Assembly: GCA_002310995.1 (NCBI GenBank)
Contig: DBYV01000007.1
Span: 2,203 to 50,630 of the forward strand
DNA length: 48,428 bases
Direction of reading: 5' to 3'
Source of the DNA: a bacterium UBP6_UBA1177
GTDB taxonomy: Bacteria; UBP6; UBA1177
A model generated the notes under the pieces. It did no database searches, had not been told where the DNA came from, and saw only the letters and a list, made by a program, of their open reading frames with translations. Shown piece after piece: positions 34,153 to 43,082 of this stretch; the stretch's first letter is position 1, and each line of letters begins with the position of its first letter. The position numbers were made by a program, and so were the translations under genes.

Positions 34153-35484
34153 TTACACCACAAACGGCGCCAGATAAAACGGCAGAAACTTGATCCCGTT
34201 TTCATCAAAACGGTCTTTCTGCGAAAAAACTATCGTTTCTTTTACTGTTTTTGAGTATTTTTTCTGAAATTCCGTCAAAGATTCATGTTTGCCGACCCCG
34301 GAAGATTTTACTTCTATCGCATTTACCTTGGCTCCGGCAGAAATCAGAAAATCAACTTCGTAATAATGAGTGCTGCCGCGTTTCTGCCATGTGTGGTAGT
34401 AAAGCTCGCGTCCGCTTGCTGCAATTATCTGCGCTATTAAATTTTCGTAAAGATAGCCTAAATTCGCCGGCAGCTTGTCGGAAAGCAGTTTCATATAAAT
34501 TTCGTTTTCTGTAATTGGCCTGTCAATAAACATCAAGGTTACAAAAATGCCGGTGTCTGCGACATAAAGTTTGTAACTTAAAAGATCTTTCGTGGCTGCA
34601 AGAGTGACTCTCGGATCAGTCGTATTGTATGCCGGAAGCACTGCCTTGGAATCAATCAGATCGAAGATGCGCTCATTGTCTTTAGTCGATTTCCGGTTGC
34701 CTACAGCCTGAGAAACCGAAAATCTTTTGATTCCCTTCGAAAGCTGAGCAGGAATTGACTTGTACATCGCCGAAAGTTTTCCTGATTTGTCCAGTTTTTT
34801 AAAATCATCTTCATAAAGTTTTATGATATTCCGCTTTACTGCATCGATCTCAGCGAAATTTTTACCGGAAATATAGGCTTCGACCGCCTGCGGCATACCG
34901 CCGACAGCCATGTAGATCCTCAAATCGCGCATAACTTTTCTGTTTACCGCCTGCCCGAGCCCCATTCCGCTGTCATAAACCTGTTTTAGAATTTCGTAGT
35001 TTACAGCTTTCGTTGCCCATGAAAACTCTTCGAAATCCATAGGAAAAACCTGAATTTTCATTTCTTCCGACGGAATCAGAATATCCGCGACATTTTTTTT
35101 GATGGAAATGAGTGAACCGGTTTCGATATAATGGTATCTGCCGTCCGCAGCCAGATGTTTTATCGCCTGCCTCGCTTTAGGAAAAAGCTGGACTTCATCG
35201 AATATCACAAGCGATTTGTGCGGAACAAGGTTAATCCCCGTCTCGGTCTGAAGACGCAGAAAAAAAATATTGAGATTGCTTATATCGTCAAAACAGTCCA
35301 GAACCCTTTTTGACACATTGGCAAAATCAATAAGAATGTAACTTTCATATTCCTTTTTTGCGAACTGTTCCGCGATAGTTGACTTACCTACACGCCGTGC
35401 GCCTTCGAGAAGGACCGCATATTTATCGGCATAGTTTCGTTTCCAATCAAGAAGTTTGTCGTAGACTTTCCTTTTAAAATACAT
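34153..35484 (-). CDS. AAA_14/DUF4143 ATPase 2
   Basis: The 443-aa protein has Walker A GARRVGKS (28-35), Walker B SLVIFDEVQLF (91-98) and YIETGSLISI. Family landmarks are FPMDFEEFSWA, VGGMPQAVEAY and YKSIPAQLSKG, and the nuclease-like C-terminal pattern is YEVDFLISAG...NAIEVKSS. It is only distantly similar to ATPase 1, so the two did not arise by recent local duplication, yet both carry triplicate 33-bp upstream repeats. GGAGG precedes the ATG at 35484. It is transcribed against beta-propeller 2 and away from beta-propeller 3. Role unknown. Confidence 0.9.
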   Translation of the reverse strand: MYFKRKVYDKLLDWKRNYADKYAVLLEGARRVGKSTIAEQFAKKEYESYILIDFANVSKRVLDCFDDISNLNIFFLRLQTETGINLVPHKSLVIFDEVQLFPKARQAIKHLAADGRYHYIETGSLISIKKNVADILIPSEEMKIQVFPMDFEEFSWATKAVNYEILKQVYDSGMGLGQAVNRKVMRDLRIYMAVGGMPQAVEAYISGKNFAEIDAVKRNIIKLYEDDFKKLDKSGKLSAMYKSIPAQLSKGIKRFSVSQAVGNRKSTKDNERIFDLIDSKAVLPAYNTTDPRVTLAATKDLLSYKLYVADTGIFVTLMFIDRPITENEIYMKLLSDKLPANLGYLYENLIAQIIAASGRELYYHTWQKRGSTHYYEVDFLISAGAKVNAIEVKSSGVGKHESLTEFQKKYSKTVKETIVFSQKDRFDENGIKFLPFYLAPFVV

Positions 35485-35510
35485 GAGTTGCCTCCAAAAA
35501 TAACTTTGCT

Positions 35511-35538
35511 ATAATATCACGTTTTTGCAATTCTTCAA
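35511..35538 (-). promoter_or_regulatory. Probable promoter of ATPase 2 overlapping its proximal repeat
   Basis: TTGAAG (35533-35538), 16 bases and TATTAT (35511-35516), minus strand, 27 bases before the ATG. The -35 box is part of the 33-bp repeat, so a repeat-binding protein would compete with RNA polymerase. Confidence 0.55.
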
Positions 35539-35624
35539 AGTTTTTCTGCCGAAAAAAGTGCAATTCTTCAAAATTTTTTATGTCAAAAACATGCAGTTAT
35601 TCAAAGTTTATCTCGAAAATCTGC
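35526..35624 (-). repeat. Three direct repeats at 33-bp period before ATPase 2
   Basis: TGCAATTCTTCAAA-type units start at 35526, 35559 and 35592, with a possible degenerate fourth near 35622. Read on the minus strand, the distal unit AACTTTGAATAACTGCATG followed by TTTTT matches the ATPase 1 unit (AACTcgcTTGAAAAAGTGTATG followed by TTTTT) once three bases are gapped. Confidence 0.85.
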
Positions 35625-35647
35625 CACTTTTTCTGCAAACCTTTTCA

Positions 35648-35781
35648 GAAATTTTCACTTTTTAAAAAAAAATTATCAGAAAAATCGACCATATGTGTAA
35701 CTAAACTATTGTGTTTTTGTTATTTTTGTTGAGAATTGAAAGAACTTGTTGCTTTTTTATCATTTTTTGACGGAGGTCGTT
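35648..35781 (+). promoter_or_regulatory. Conserved leader of beta-propeller lipoprotein 3
   Basis: Keeps the AT-run, TTATCAGAAAAATCG and AACTAAACTATTGTGTTT blocks of the other two leaders (to about 35717), then diverges. The -10 equivalent is poor, and the Shine-Dalgarno is a different one (GGAGG at 35772-35776). Confidence 0.6.
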
Positions 35782-38697
35782 ATGAGTAAGTTTTTCAAAT
35801 TGCTGGCAGTTTTATTCCTGTCGATTTGTTTCTTCGTTTCGTGCGGAGATTCAAAGAACAACAACGGTGGAAAAGAGGGAAAAGAAGAGTATGAAGGCGA
35901 CGGAACCGAAGAGTTCGTAACAGTCGAAAGCTCTTCGCAGGAAAAAGGCGAGGCAAACGGCGGCAGTTACGACGACGAAGTTGAGGCTGATGCCGATGAC
36001 GCGGAAGCGGCTCCGGGCGATGAGGGCGGAAGCGCGGAACGTGAAATTGTCGAATCGGATATCTACAAGTTCGACGGAAATGTTCTTTGGCTTGCGAACC
36101 AGTACAAAGGTTTGATCGCGGTCGATATCAAAGACCCTGAAAACCTCAAAATTCTCGGCACTCTCAGATTTAAAGGCTATGTCGGCGAGATGTATCTTCA
36201 GGAAGGGAGAGCATATATTCTTGTCAGCTACACGGATGAACATTATGATGCCGGCGAAATCTACTACTACAACAGAACTTCTTCAAAGCTTATGGTTGTA
36301 AACACGGAAGATCCTGAAAATCTTGAGCTTCTGGGCGAATTTGAGATGGACGGCTGGATTACAGATTCAAGGCAGGTAGGCGATGTGATTTATGTCGCGT
36401 CAACTGAATACCGCTACTATTGGAGCGGCTGTGACGGCGACAGCGGAACATCGGGTGCTGACCAGATTTCACTTATGTCGGTAAACATCAAAGATCCGAA
36501 AAATATAAAAATGGTCGATAAAATTGCTCTTGACGGATACAGCTACACGCTTTACGTCTCGCAAAAGTCGATTTATGTCGCGGAAGCCGATACTTACTAC
36601 TGGGATGAGGATTACACCGAAGGTTATCCGGTAACAATGTTCGATATCAGCGATCCGGAAGGAAAAATCGTCAAGAAAGCCGAGTTTAAGACTGACGGTT
36701 TCATGAGCGACCGCTGGAAAATGCATGAAACAGGCAACACTTTCTTTGCTGTCAGTTCGTCCTCGAGTTGGGGAAACGGCGATTCCTTTATTGAAAGTTT
36801 TGATATCAGCGATCCGAAAAACGTCAAAAAGCTCGACAAACTCGTTTTTATGACCGACCAGCAGCTTTACGGTACAAAATTCGAAGGCAACAGAATGTAT
36901 GCCGTTACCTATTTCCAGCAGGACCCGCTTCATGTAATAGATATTTCTGATCCGGCAAACTTGAAGCAGCTCGGCGAACTTGAAGTTCCCGGCTGGTCAA
37001 CACACCTGGAAGTCAGAGGAACAAAAATCCTTGCAGCAGGACGCGACGGAAACACTTCCAAAATCAGCCTCTACGATGTCGCTGACCCCGAAAACCCGAA
37101 AGAGATAAATACTGTCGAAGTTGGTTCTGGATACAGCTACAGCGAAGCGGAATACGACTGGAAAGCATTTAAAATCTTCGACGAACTCGGACTTATCCTC
37201 TATCCTGTTACTGATTACGGCGATGACTGGACAAGCCGCTACAAACTTTACCTTGTCGATTTCGACCTTGACAAAGGCCTTAAAACTCGCGGTTACATCG
37301 CTTCCGATAGTTATGTAAGACGCGGCGTAGCGATTCAGGACCTTATTTTCAGCATCGGCGAAAGCCATCTTGTAACTGCTGATGCAAGCGATCGCGACAA
37401 TCCGAAAATTCTCTCGGAACTTACACTCGCTGCCTACGTCAACGGCGTTACAAATTGCGGGAAAGCGCTTTGCGGGTTCGATAACGACCATCTGAATTTC
37501 AATGCTTACGACAAAAACACAGGCGAAACGATCTGGACTACGAAAACACTGCCCGGTGAATCATTTTATGCAGAAGTAAATCTGACAAAAAACAGTAATT
37601 TCGCATACATTCACCGTTTACTCTACAACAGCAAAACCGATGAAATGGAGCCCAGTATAAAAGTCATCAAATTCAGTGATGACGGCAAATTTGAAGAAGT
37701 CGGCGACTTTTCTGCGGGAAAGGAGGAACTTACCTATATTTTGAACGCTTCAGAAAACAATGTCATAGCTTCTGTTATTGAAAACAGAGACTGGTATGAA
37801 GATCATTCCGGTTCAAGAATGAGAATGAGACTGTTTAACATGAACAAGCCGGAAAACGGTATAAAAACAACAGATTTCGATTTTGATTATGACTTCCTTG
37901 ACAACGGAAGGAAAATTTTTGCACTCAAAGACAGTTTCTGGTCAAGCGGCTGCAAACTCAAAAAAGAGGACCCGGAAAACGGCGACCAGTATCTCTGCTA
38001 TGCGCTTTCCTACGATGCAGGCAACCCGTCGAGCCCGAAAGAAAACCAGCGTGTTAATATCCCTGGCGAAATTGTCGGAATCAGCAAGGATGCAAAATAT
38101 CTCTACACACAGACCCCGACAATCTATGACTATGAGAACGGTGAAGACTATACAAGCAGTAACGATGACTACTACTGGTCAAGTTCAGGAACTTCCGATT
38201 TCTACATTCTTAAGCTTAACGACAGCAAAACGGCTGTAAAAGTTGTCAAAAAAGAGACTTTGACCAATTCATACGGCTACTCTGACGGCAAATATGAATC
38301 TGTTGCAAGCAATGTTTACGCTAAAAATGACAAAGTTTTCTTCGTAAAGATTTTGACCGGCGAAGAGTGGAATACATGCTCCTACAGAACCAGCGGAACA
38401 ACAGAAGTCAGAGTTATTTCGGCGGCTGACGGTAGAGAACTCTACAAAAAATCGTTTGACAACGCGAAATCAATTCTCAATGTAAACGACGGAGGTCTGC
38501 TTGTTCCGACTACCGACGGATGGACTTACATCGCTCCGGATGGCAAGGAAAAATCAGGCAGTGACGACATTTCATCCGCAAATTCCTACAGTTATTACGG
38601 CTACCGTGACGGCTACGTCGCAGAACCGCAGCTTATCGACGGAAAAATTTACATCGCAGCCGGCTGGGACGGCATCTATTCGCTCAACGTGAAATAA
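35782..38697 (+). CDS. Beta-propeller lipoprotein 3
   Basis: The 971-aa paralogue has lipobox FVSC (Cys21), an acidic Gly-rich linker and YEGDGTEEFVT. The propeller region shows GNVLWLANQYKGLIAVDIKDP, GYVGEMYLQEGRAYILVSY and repeated HVIDISDPANLKQLGEL-type LVIVD units. FWSSGCKLKK, RVNIPGEIVGIS and GIYSLNVK mark the conserved end. I start at 35782, not the in-frame ATG at 35746, because GGAGG (35772-35776) and the lipoprotein signal peptide begin there. Codon use is regular. Transcription may continue into the PP2C gene, which has its own promoter. Confidence 0.88.
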   Translation: MSKFFKLLAVLFLSICFFVSCGDSKNNNGGKEGKEEYEGDGTEEFVTVESSSQEKGEANGGSYDDEVEADADDAEAAPGDEGGSAEREIVESDIYKFDGNVLWLANQYKGLIAVDIKDPENLKILGTLRFKGYVGEMYLQEGRAYILVSYTDEHYDAGEIYYYNRTSSKLMVVNTEDPENLELLGEFEMDGWITDSRQVGDVIYVASTEYRYYWSGCDGDSGTSGADQISLMSVNIKDPKNIKMVDKIALDGYSYTLYVSQKSIYVAEADTYYWDEDYTEGYPVTMFDISDPEGKIVKKAEFKTDGFMSDRWKMHETGNTFFAVSSSSSWGNGDSFIESFDISDPKNVKKLDKLVFMTDQQLYGTKFEGNRMYAVTYFQQDPLHVIDISDPANLKQLGELEVPGWSTHLEVRGTKILAAGRDGNTSKISLYDVADPENPKEINTVEVGSGYSYSEAEYDWKAFKIFDELGLILYPVTDYGDDWTSRYKLYLVDFDLDKGLKTRGYIASDSYVRRGVAIQDLIFSIGESHLVTADASDRDNPKILSELTLAAYVNGVTNCGKALCGFDNDHLNFNAYDKNTGETIWTTKTLPGESFYAEVNLTKNSNFAYIHRLLYNSKTDEMEPSIKVIKFSDDGKFEEVGDFSAGKEELTYILNASENNVIASVIENRDWYEDHSGSRMRMRLFNMNKPENGIKTTDFDFDYDFLDNGRKIFALKDSFWSSGCKLKKEDPENGDQYLCYALSYDAGNPSSPKENQRVNIPGEIVGISKDAKYLYTQTPTIYDYENGEDYTSSNDDYYWSSSGTSDFYILKLNDSKTAVKVVKKETLTNSYGYSDGKYESVASNVYAKNDKVFFVKILTGEEWNTCSYRTSGTTEVRVISAADGRELYKKSFDNAKSILNVNDGGLLVPTTDGWTYIAPDGKEKSGSDDISSANSYSYYGYRDGYVAEPQLIDGKIYIAAGWDGIYSLNVK

Positions 38698-38720
38698 ATC
38701 CGATCAAAAACTGATCTTTA

Positions 38721-38748
38721 TTGAATTTTTTCTCAGTTTTATTAAAAT
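38721..38748 (+). promoter_or_regulatory. Probable promoter of the PP2C-transglycosylase operon
   Basis: TTGAAT (38721-38726), a 16-base spacer and TAAAAT (38743-38748), 30 bases before the ATG. Confidence 0.6.
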
Positions 38749-38778
38749 ACCATCCGAAATCTGTTTCGGGAGGCAACC

Positions 38779-40029
38779 ATGAAATTCCTGTCTATGAGTC
38801 TTACGGACAAAGGGTTGGCTAGAAAAAACAACGAAGACAATCTTCTTGAAGTGCCTGAACTCGGGCTTTTTGCAATTGCGGACGGCATGGGCGGCGAGCT
38901 TTGCGGCGAAGTCGCTTCTGAAACGGCGGTAAATGCTCTTCGCGATTTTGTGACTGAAAACAGGGCTGTCATCGACGCATTCCAAATGAATTCAAGCGCG
39001 GAAAACAAAACACAGGTGCTTGATATGCTTGCTGACGCTCTGAGAAATGCCAATGCAAAAGTCTTCAAAGAGGCATGCCGGCGCGATATTGACGGCAGAA
39101 TGGGAACTACTCTCACGGCGCTTCTTGTTATCGACAGCACCGGTTTTATGGTCCATGCAGGCGATTCAAGGCTCTATATGATCAGAAACGGCGAAGTCAC
39201 GCAGCTTTCTACGGATCATACATTCATCAACGATTACAGAAAGCAGTTCGGTGACTACTCCGGCATTTTTGATGCAAAATTCAGCGGAGTTTTGACAAAA
39301 GCTGTCGGTGTTCAGGAGTATGTGGAACCCGAAAAACTGACGTTTGCAATACTTCCCGAAGACAAATATCTTCTCTGTTCCGACGGACTTTACAACGGTC
39401 TCGGCTGTGACACGCCCGATTTCGGCGCAATTTTTGCCGACAATTTCGAAAATGCACAGAAAGAAAAGGAACGACTGAAAGAAGCTATGCGCTCCATGAC
39501 AGACATCGTTTATCAAAACGGTGCGCCTGACAATGTTTCGATGATACTCGTTTCTGTGTTCAGTGTAGATGAGGAAGAAGTAACTGGAACACGCGAATTT
39601 ATCAAAAAATTCGACAAGATACGTTCAATTGAGCTTTTCAAGGATCTTGAGTACCGCGAACTGCTCGCTGTCATGGCGCAAGTCGAAATCAGGACTTACA
39701 ACAAGTATGATGTTATTTCCAAAATATCGGCGGAAGACAGAGAACTTTTCATCATTCTTGACGGAAAAGTTTCGGCGCTCAAGGGAAGCAAACTTCTTAA
39801 AACATTCCGCAGCGGAGATCACATAGGCGATGTATCGTTTTTAAGCGGCGAAATGCCCGCATACAACCTCTTTTTGGATAAAACTTCTTCTTTTCTCGTC
39901 ATAAAGAAGTCGGCTTTTGACAAAATAGTTGCGGAAGAACCGATAATCGGCATCAAACTTCTCACCCAGCTCGCAACAGTTCTTGCGAAACAGACAAATA
40001 TCGCGGCCGGCCTTATAAACGAACAATGA
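38779..40029 (+). CDS. PP2C-type Ser/Thr phosphatase fused to a cyclic-nucleotide-binding-like domain
   Basis: The 416-aa cytoplasmic protein starts with a PPM/PP2C domain (about 1-265): TDKGLARKNNEDN, LFAIADGMGGELCGEVAS (metal-binding Asp), GTTLTALLV, VHAGDSRLYMIR, LLCSDGLYN and GAPDNVSMILV. The C-terminal part (about 285-405) has the cNMP-binding beta-roll pattern: LFKDLEYRELLAVMAQVEIRTYNKYDVI, ELFIILDGKVSAL, FRSGDHIGDVSFLSG. The phosphate-binding cassette is weak, so ligand binding is uncertain. It probably reverses Ser/Thr kinase signalling under a second input. GGGAGG precedes the ATG. Its stop overlaps the start of the next gene (ATGA), so they are coupled. Confidence 0.9.
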   Translation: MKFLSMSLTDKGLARKNNEDNLLEVPELGLFAIADGMGGELCGEVASETAVNALRDFVTENRAVIDAFQMNSSAENKTQVLDMLADALRNANAKVFKEACRRDIDGRMGTTLTALLVIDSTGFMVHAGDSRLYMIRNGEVTQLSTDHTFINDYRKQFGDYSGIFDAKFSGVLTKAVGVQEYVEPEKLTFAILPEDKYLLCSDGLYNGLGCDTPDFGAIFADNFENAQKEKERLKEAMRSMTDIVYQNGAPDNVSMILVSVFSVDEEEVTGTREFIKKFDKIRSIELFKDLEYRELLAVMAQVEIRTYNKYDVISKISAEDRELFIILDGKVSALKGSKLLKTFRSGDHIGDVSFLSGEMPAYNLFLDKTSSFLVIKKSAFDKIVAEEPIIGIKLLTQLATVLAKQTNIAAGLINEQ

Positions 40030-42149
40030 TCTCTTCTTCAATTTTCATTCTGCAACTTTTTTTTTCCTCTCTTCTCTTTGATTTTTCAGGAAGCGACATA
40101 GAAAAGCATATTGAACAGAAAATTCTGTATTTTCAGCAGTTTACTCTCGAAGAAAAAGAAGATTTCTGCAAAAACGGTGACACTTTTTCATGCCGCATTC
40201 TCTTTTTTGAGGCGCTGAAATCCCAGGATAAATCCAAAAATCCGGAAGAGTATCTCGCCTTGATGAGCGACAGGGAAAAGAGCGCCGGACTATACCTTTA
40301 TGCAGCTGAGAATTGGGAAAATATTTCTTTAGAAAAACTAAAAAGTTATCTTGCATTGCTTCCTGAAAGCTCGGCAAAAAGTCTCTATTCGATATATCTC
40401 AAAAAACTCTATCTTTCGGGTAATGTCAAACAGTTCATGGAAGATTACAGACAGAGTAACAGCCCGGCTCTTACACAGTTTTATGTCACAGAACTTTTAA
40501 AACGTGACCCGGAGAGCGGACTTGCCTATCTGAGAACTTTGAATATCGCGTTTCCCGAATCGGTATATGACACTTTTTCAAAAATTGTCGAGCAGCATTC
40601 CAAAAAATTAGGGAACAAAGCCCACAGCGAGTTCAAAATCTGGAGCCTTGAATACAACTACCGCAAAGTGCGTTACAAACAGGTGATTCAGATGGCTTCA
40701 GGGTGGTTTCCGAACAAAAATTATGCGAAACCTTACGACTGGAGAGCCCATCTTTATCGTGCGATGTCATATACTAAACGGCGCGAGCACACCCAGGCTG
40801 AAGCAATTTACGCCAAGCTCGAACCTTTCTGCATGAACGAAGAACTCTCAGACAGCGATATTTACAAGTTTTACAACGAATATGCCTACTCCGAAGCCGC
40901 TTTGGGCAAAAACGAAAAGGCTATAGAACTTTATCTTGCAGCCTACGAGCGCTTCAAATCAAAGGATGAAGAGGCTGCCGGCGAATTTCTTTACATGGCG
41001 GCCGATATGGCGCGTCTTGCAGGACTTTTGGAAGATGCCGAAAAATATTATAAAAATTTCATCGACTCCTACCCTCATTCTGGAAAAATTGAAATCGCGC
41101 GATTCCTGAACTTCTGGATAGACTACAAACGAGGAAAGTTCAAAGATGCGCAGAAAATACTTTCTTCGATAATTTCAGCCACAAATGAAATGAATTACGA
41201 CCACCAGAGAGCAACTTACTGGTTTGCGAGAGTTGCTGAAAAGCTCGGCGAGAAGGAGGTTTCGCAGGAACTTTACTGCGAACTTGCGGCGAAAATTCCT
41301 GCTTCTTTCTACGGTTCTTTCGCGGCAGGCAGAGTAAAAAGCAACAACATTAAATGTCCTGAAAACAAAGTCCAGACCAGCGAAAAGGCGAAATTCCACG
41401 ATGACACCATGCTTCCAGAAACGGAATGGATAATTGCGGCAATGGTTACGGCAGACAAAAACATTATTGCAAAAGTGCTTAAAAACGCTGCAAAAACCAT
41501 TGATAACGACGGAGACGAAATTGACAGGCTTGTTGCGAGTTATGCCGCAAAAACCGTAAATAATCATACACTTGCAGCGAATATCCTGAAATCGATAAGC
41601 AATTTTTCAAACACTTCAAAAGAGTATTTCAAACTGCGCTACACCGTCGCTTTTGAAGAAGAAATCCTCGCCCACTGCGATTTTTACGATGTTTCGCCGA
41701 TATTCGTCTTTTCTATAGCGCGTCAGGAAAGCCTTTTCGACACTTCGGCGATTTCAAGCAGCTACGCGATCGGACTATTGCAGCTTCTTCCAGGCACTGC
41801 GCAAACCCTTGCAACGCGTGAAAACTACGGCAAAATAGAGACAAAAGATCTGCAAAAGCCCCTCACAAACATAAGATTCGGCGTCAGATTCCTCGCCGAT
41901 TTAGTTAAAAAATTCGACGGTCAGATTGCACTTGCCGCAGCCTCTTACAATGCGGGTCCGAACAGAATCAAGAAGTGGATCGAGAATGAACCTGAGCGCG
42001 AACTTGACGAATTTATCGAGGATATTCCTATTTTTCAGACAAGGAATTACGTCAAAAAAGTTATGACCAACTACGCCGTTTATCACTACATTTTTTACGG
42101 AAAAGTCTACGACGGAATGAATTTTAAATTACCTGCTGTCGAGAAATAA
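40026..42149 (+). CDS. Soluble lytic murein transglycosylase (Slt70-like)
   Basis: Slt cleaves the glycan strands of peptidoglycan to 1,6-anhydro ends. The 707-aa product has an N-terminal signal or anchor segment (ISSSIFILQLFFSSLLFDF), a long helical superhelix with TPR-like units (LYRAMSYTKRREHTQAEAIY, FYNEYAYSEAALGKNEKAIELY) up to about 540, and a C-terminal SLT domain. That domain has SIARQESLFDTSAISSSYAIGLLQ-type motif I with catalytic Glu568, LLPGTAQTLA, ALAAASYNAG and FQTRNYVKKV. The length is near E. coli Slt70. It is translated by ATGA overlap from the PP2C gene and is back to back with truA. Confidence 0.93.
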   Translation: MISSSIFILQLFFSSLLFDFSGSDIEKHIEQKILYFQQFTLEEKEDFCKNGDTFSCRILFFEALKSQDKSKNPEEYLALMSDREKSAGLYLYAAENWENISLEKLKSYLALLPESSAKSLYSIYLKKLYLSGNVKQFMEDYRQSNSPALTQFYVTELLKRDPESGLAYLRTLNIAFPESVYDTFSKIVEQHSKKLGNKAHSEFKIWSLEYNYRKVRYKQVIQMASGWFPNKNYAKPYDWRAHLYRAMSYTKRREHTQAEAIYAKLEPFCMNEELSDSDIYKFYNEYAYSEAALGKNEKAIELYLAAYERFKSKDEEAAGEFLYMAADMARLAGLLEDAEKYYKNFIDSYPHSGKIEIARFLNFWIDYKRGKFKDAQKILSSIISATNEMNYDHQRATYWFARVAEKLGEKEVSQELYCELAAKIPASFYGSFAAGRVKSNNIKCPENKVQTSEKAKFHDDTMLPETEWIIAAMVTADKNIIAKVLKNAAKTIDNDGDEIDRLVASYAAKTVNNHTLAANILKSISNFSNTSKEYFKLRYTVAFEEEILAHCDFYDVSPIFVFSIARQESLFDTSAISSSYAIGLLQLLPGTAQTLATRENYGKIETKDLQKPLTNIRFGVRFLADLVKKFDGQIALAAASYNAGPNRIKKWIENEPERELDEFIEDIPIFQTRNYVKKVMTNYAVYHYIFYGKVYDGMNFKLPAVEK

Positions 42150-42938
42150 TCACCACACCATTCCTTCGAATGTTTCGGGAAATTCGTAGGAAAGCAGTTC
42201 TTCTGGTGTTCTGAAAAGTTTGTAGAGGAAAAGCCCGCTTCCCGGCAGGGTGTGCGGCACGAGATTGCGGTTTTTTGCTTCGATGAGACCGGGAATTTCG
42301 TAAGGCTCGATCCTGCCCCGCCCTACTCCGACCAGAGTTCCAGCCATTATACGGATCTGGTGCTTCAAAAAGCCGTCGCCTGAAAAATCGAGCGCCAAGT
42401 ATCCCTCAAATTCGGTGATTTTCGCCTGATGGATCGTGCGGACAGTCGTTTTGACGTCGCTTCCGGCCGACATGAACGATGCAAAATCGTGGATCCCGAC
42501 AAAATGTTTTATTGCTTCTTTCATTTTTGGAATATCAAGCGCATATCCGCTGTGCCATGAAAAGTCAGCCGCAAAAGGAGAAGCTGCCGGTTTTGTGCAG
42601 ATCATGTAGCGGTAGTGCTTTCCTGCGACAAATTCGCGTCCGTCGTGCATTCCTTCAACTGTTTCGACTTTGGTCACACGGATATCCGATGGCAGAAACG
42701 AGTTGAGCCCTTTCCGGAAATTTTCGGGCGGAATGTTCCTCAGTTCCGGTACTGTTGCAATAAATTCCAGCGCATGAACTCCGGCATCGGTTCTGCTGCA
42801 GCCTGACGGAAACGGCGTTTCGGTGCGGAAAATCTCAGAAACGACGTCTTTCAGAACTCTCTGGATCGTCACCGCGTTTTCCTGCGACTGCCAGCCGTGA
42901 TAATTTTTGCCGCAAAAAGCTAAGGTCAGAACGTACAT
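42150..42938 (-). CDS. truA: tRNA pseudouridine(38-40) synthase
   Basis: TruA isomerises uridines 38-40 in the anticodon arm of many tRNAs. I use the ATG at 42938 (MYVLTLAFCGKNYHGWQ) behind GGAAGG, giving 262 aa; the frame is open to 42977, but that extension lacks family character. The catalytic Asp lies in CSRTDAGVHALE. VAGKHYRYMICT, HDFASFMSAG, GDGFLKHQIRIMAGTLVGVGRG and the final APHTLP-like stretch VPHTLPGSGLFLYKL are all TruA landmarks. Its stop codon touches that of slt (no spacer, no terminator). A TATAAT box lies upstream. Confidence 0.96.
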   Translation of the reverse strand: MYVLTLAFCGKNYHGWQSQENAVTIQRVLKDVVSEIFRTETPFPSGCSRTDAGVHALEFIATVPELRNIPPENFRKGLNSFLPSDIRVTKVETVEGMHDGREFVAGKHYRYMICTKPAASPFAADFSWHSGYALDIPKMKEAIKHFVGIHDFASFMSAGSDVKTTVRTIHQAKITEFEGYLALDFSGDGFLKHQIRIMAGTLVGVGRGRIEPYEIPGLIEAKNRNLVPHTLPGSGLFLYKLFRTPEELLSYEFPETFEGMVW

Positions 42939-42966
42939 TTTTCCTTCCAAAATCAAAAAACGAGTG

Positions 42967-42994
42967 ATTATACTCACTTTTTCGCAAATTGAAA
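42967..42994 (-). promoter_or_regulatory. Possible promoter of truA
   Basis: A perfect -10 TATAAT (42967-42972) on the minus strand, with a poor -35 (TTTCAA at 42989-42994, 16-base spacer). The -10 is inside a short dyad GAGT-GATTAT-ACTC that could be an operator. Confidence 0.45.
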
Positions 42995-43082
42995 CTGATG
43001 CTTGACGAAAAATCTTTACTCTTTTACGAAATAGCGAAGAATAGAGTGCTATTTGTTGATATTGTTGAGAAAAGGGGGTTCC

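Noticed and set aside
38700..38723. Terminator after beta-propeller 3
   Set aside because: GATC/GATC stem of four base pairs only, with a mixed tail.
43003..43036. Promoter of the PNPOx-like gene (TTGACG...TACGAA)
   Set aside because: Good -35 but poor -10 match; not supported enough to list.
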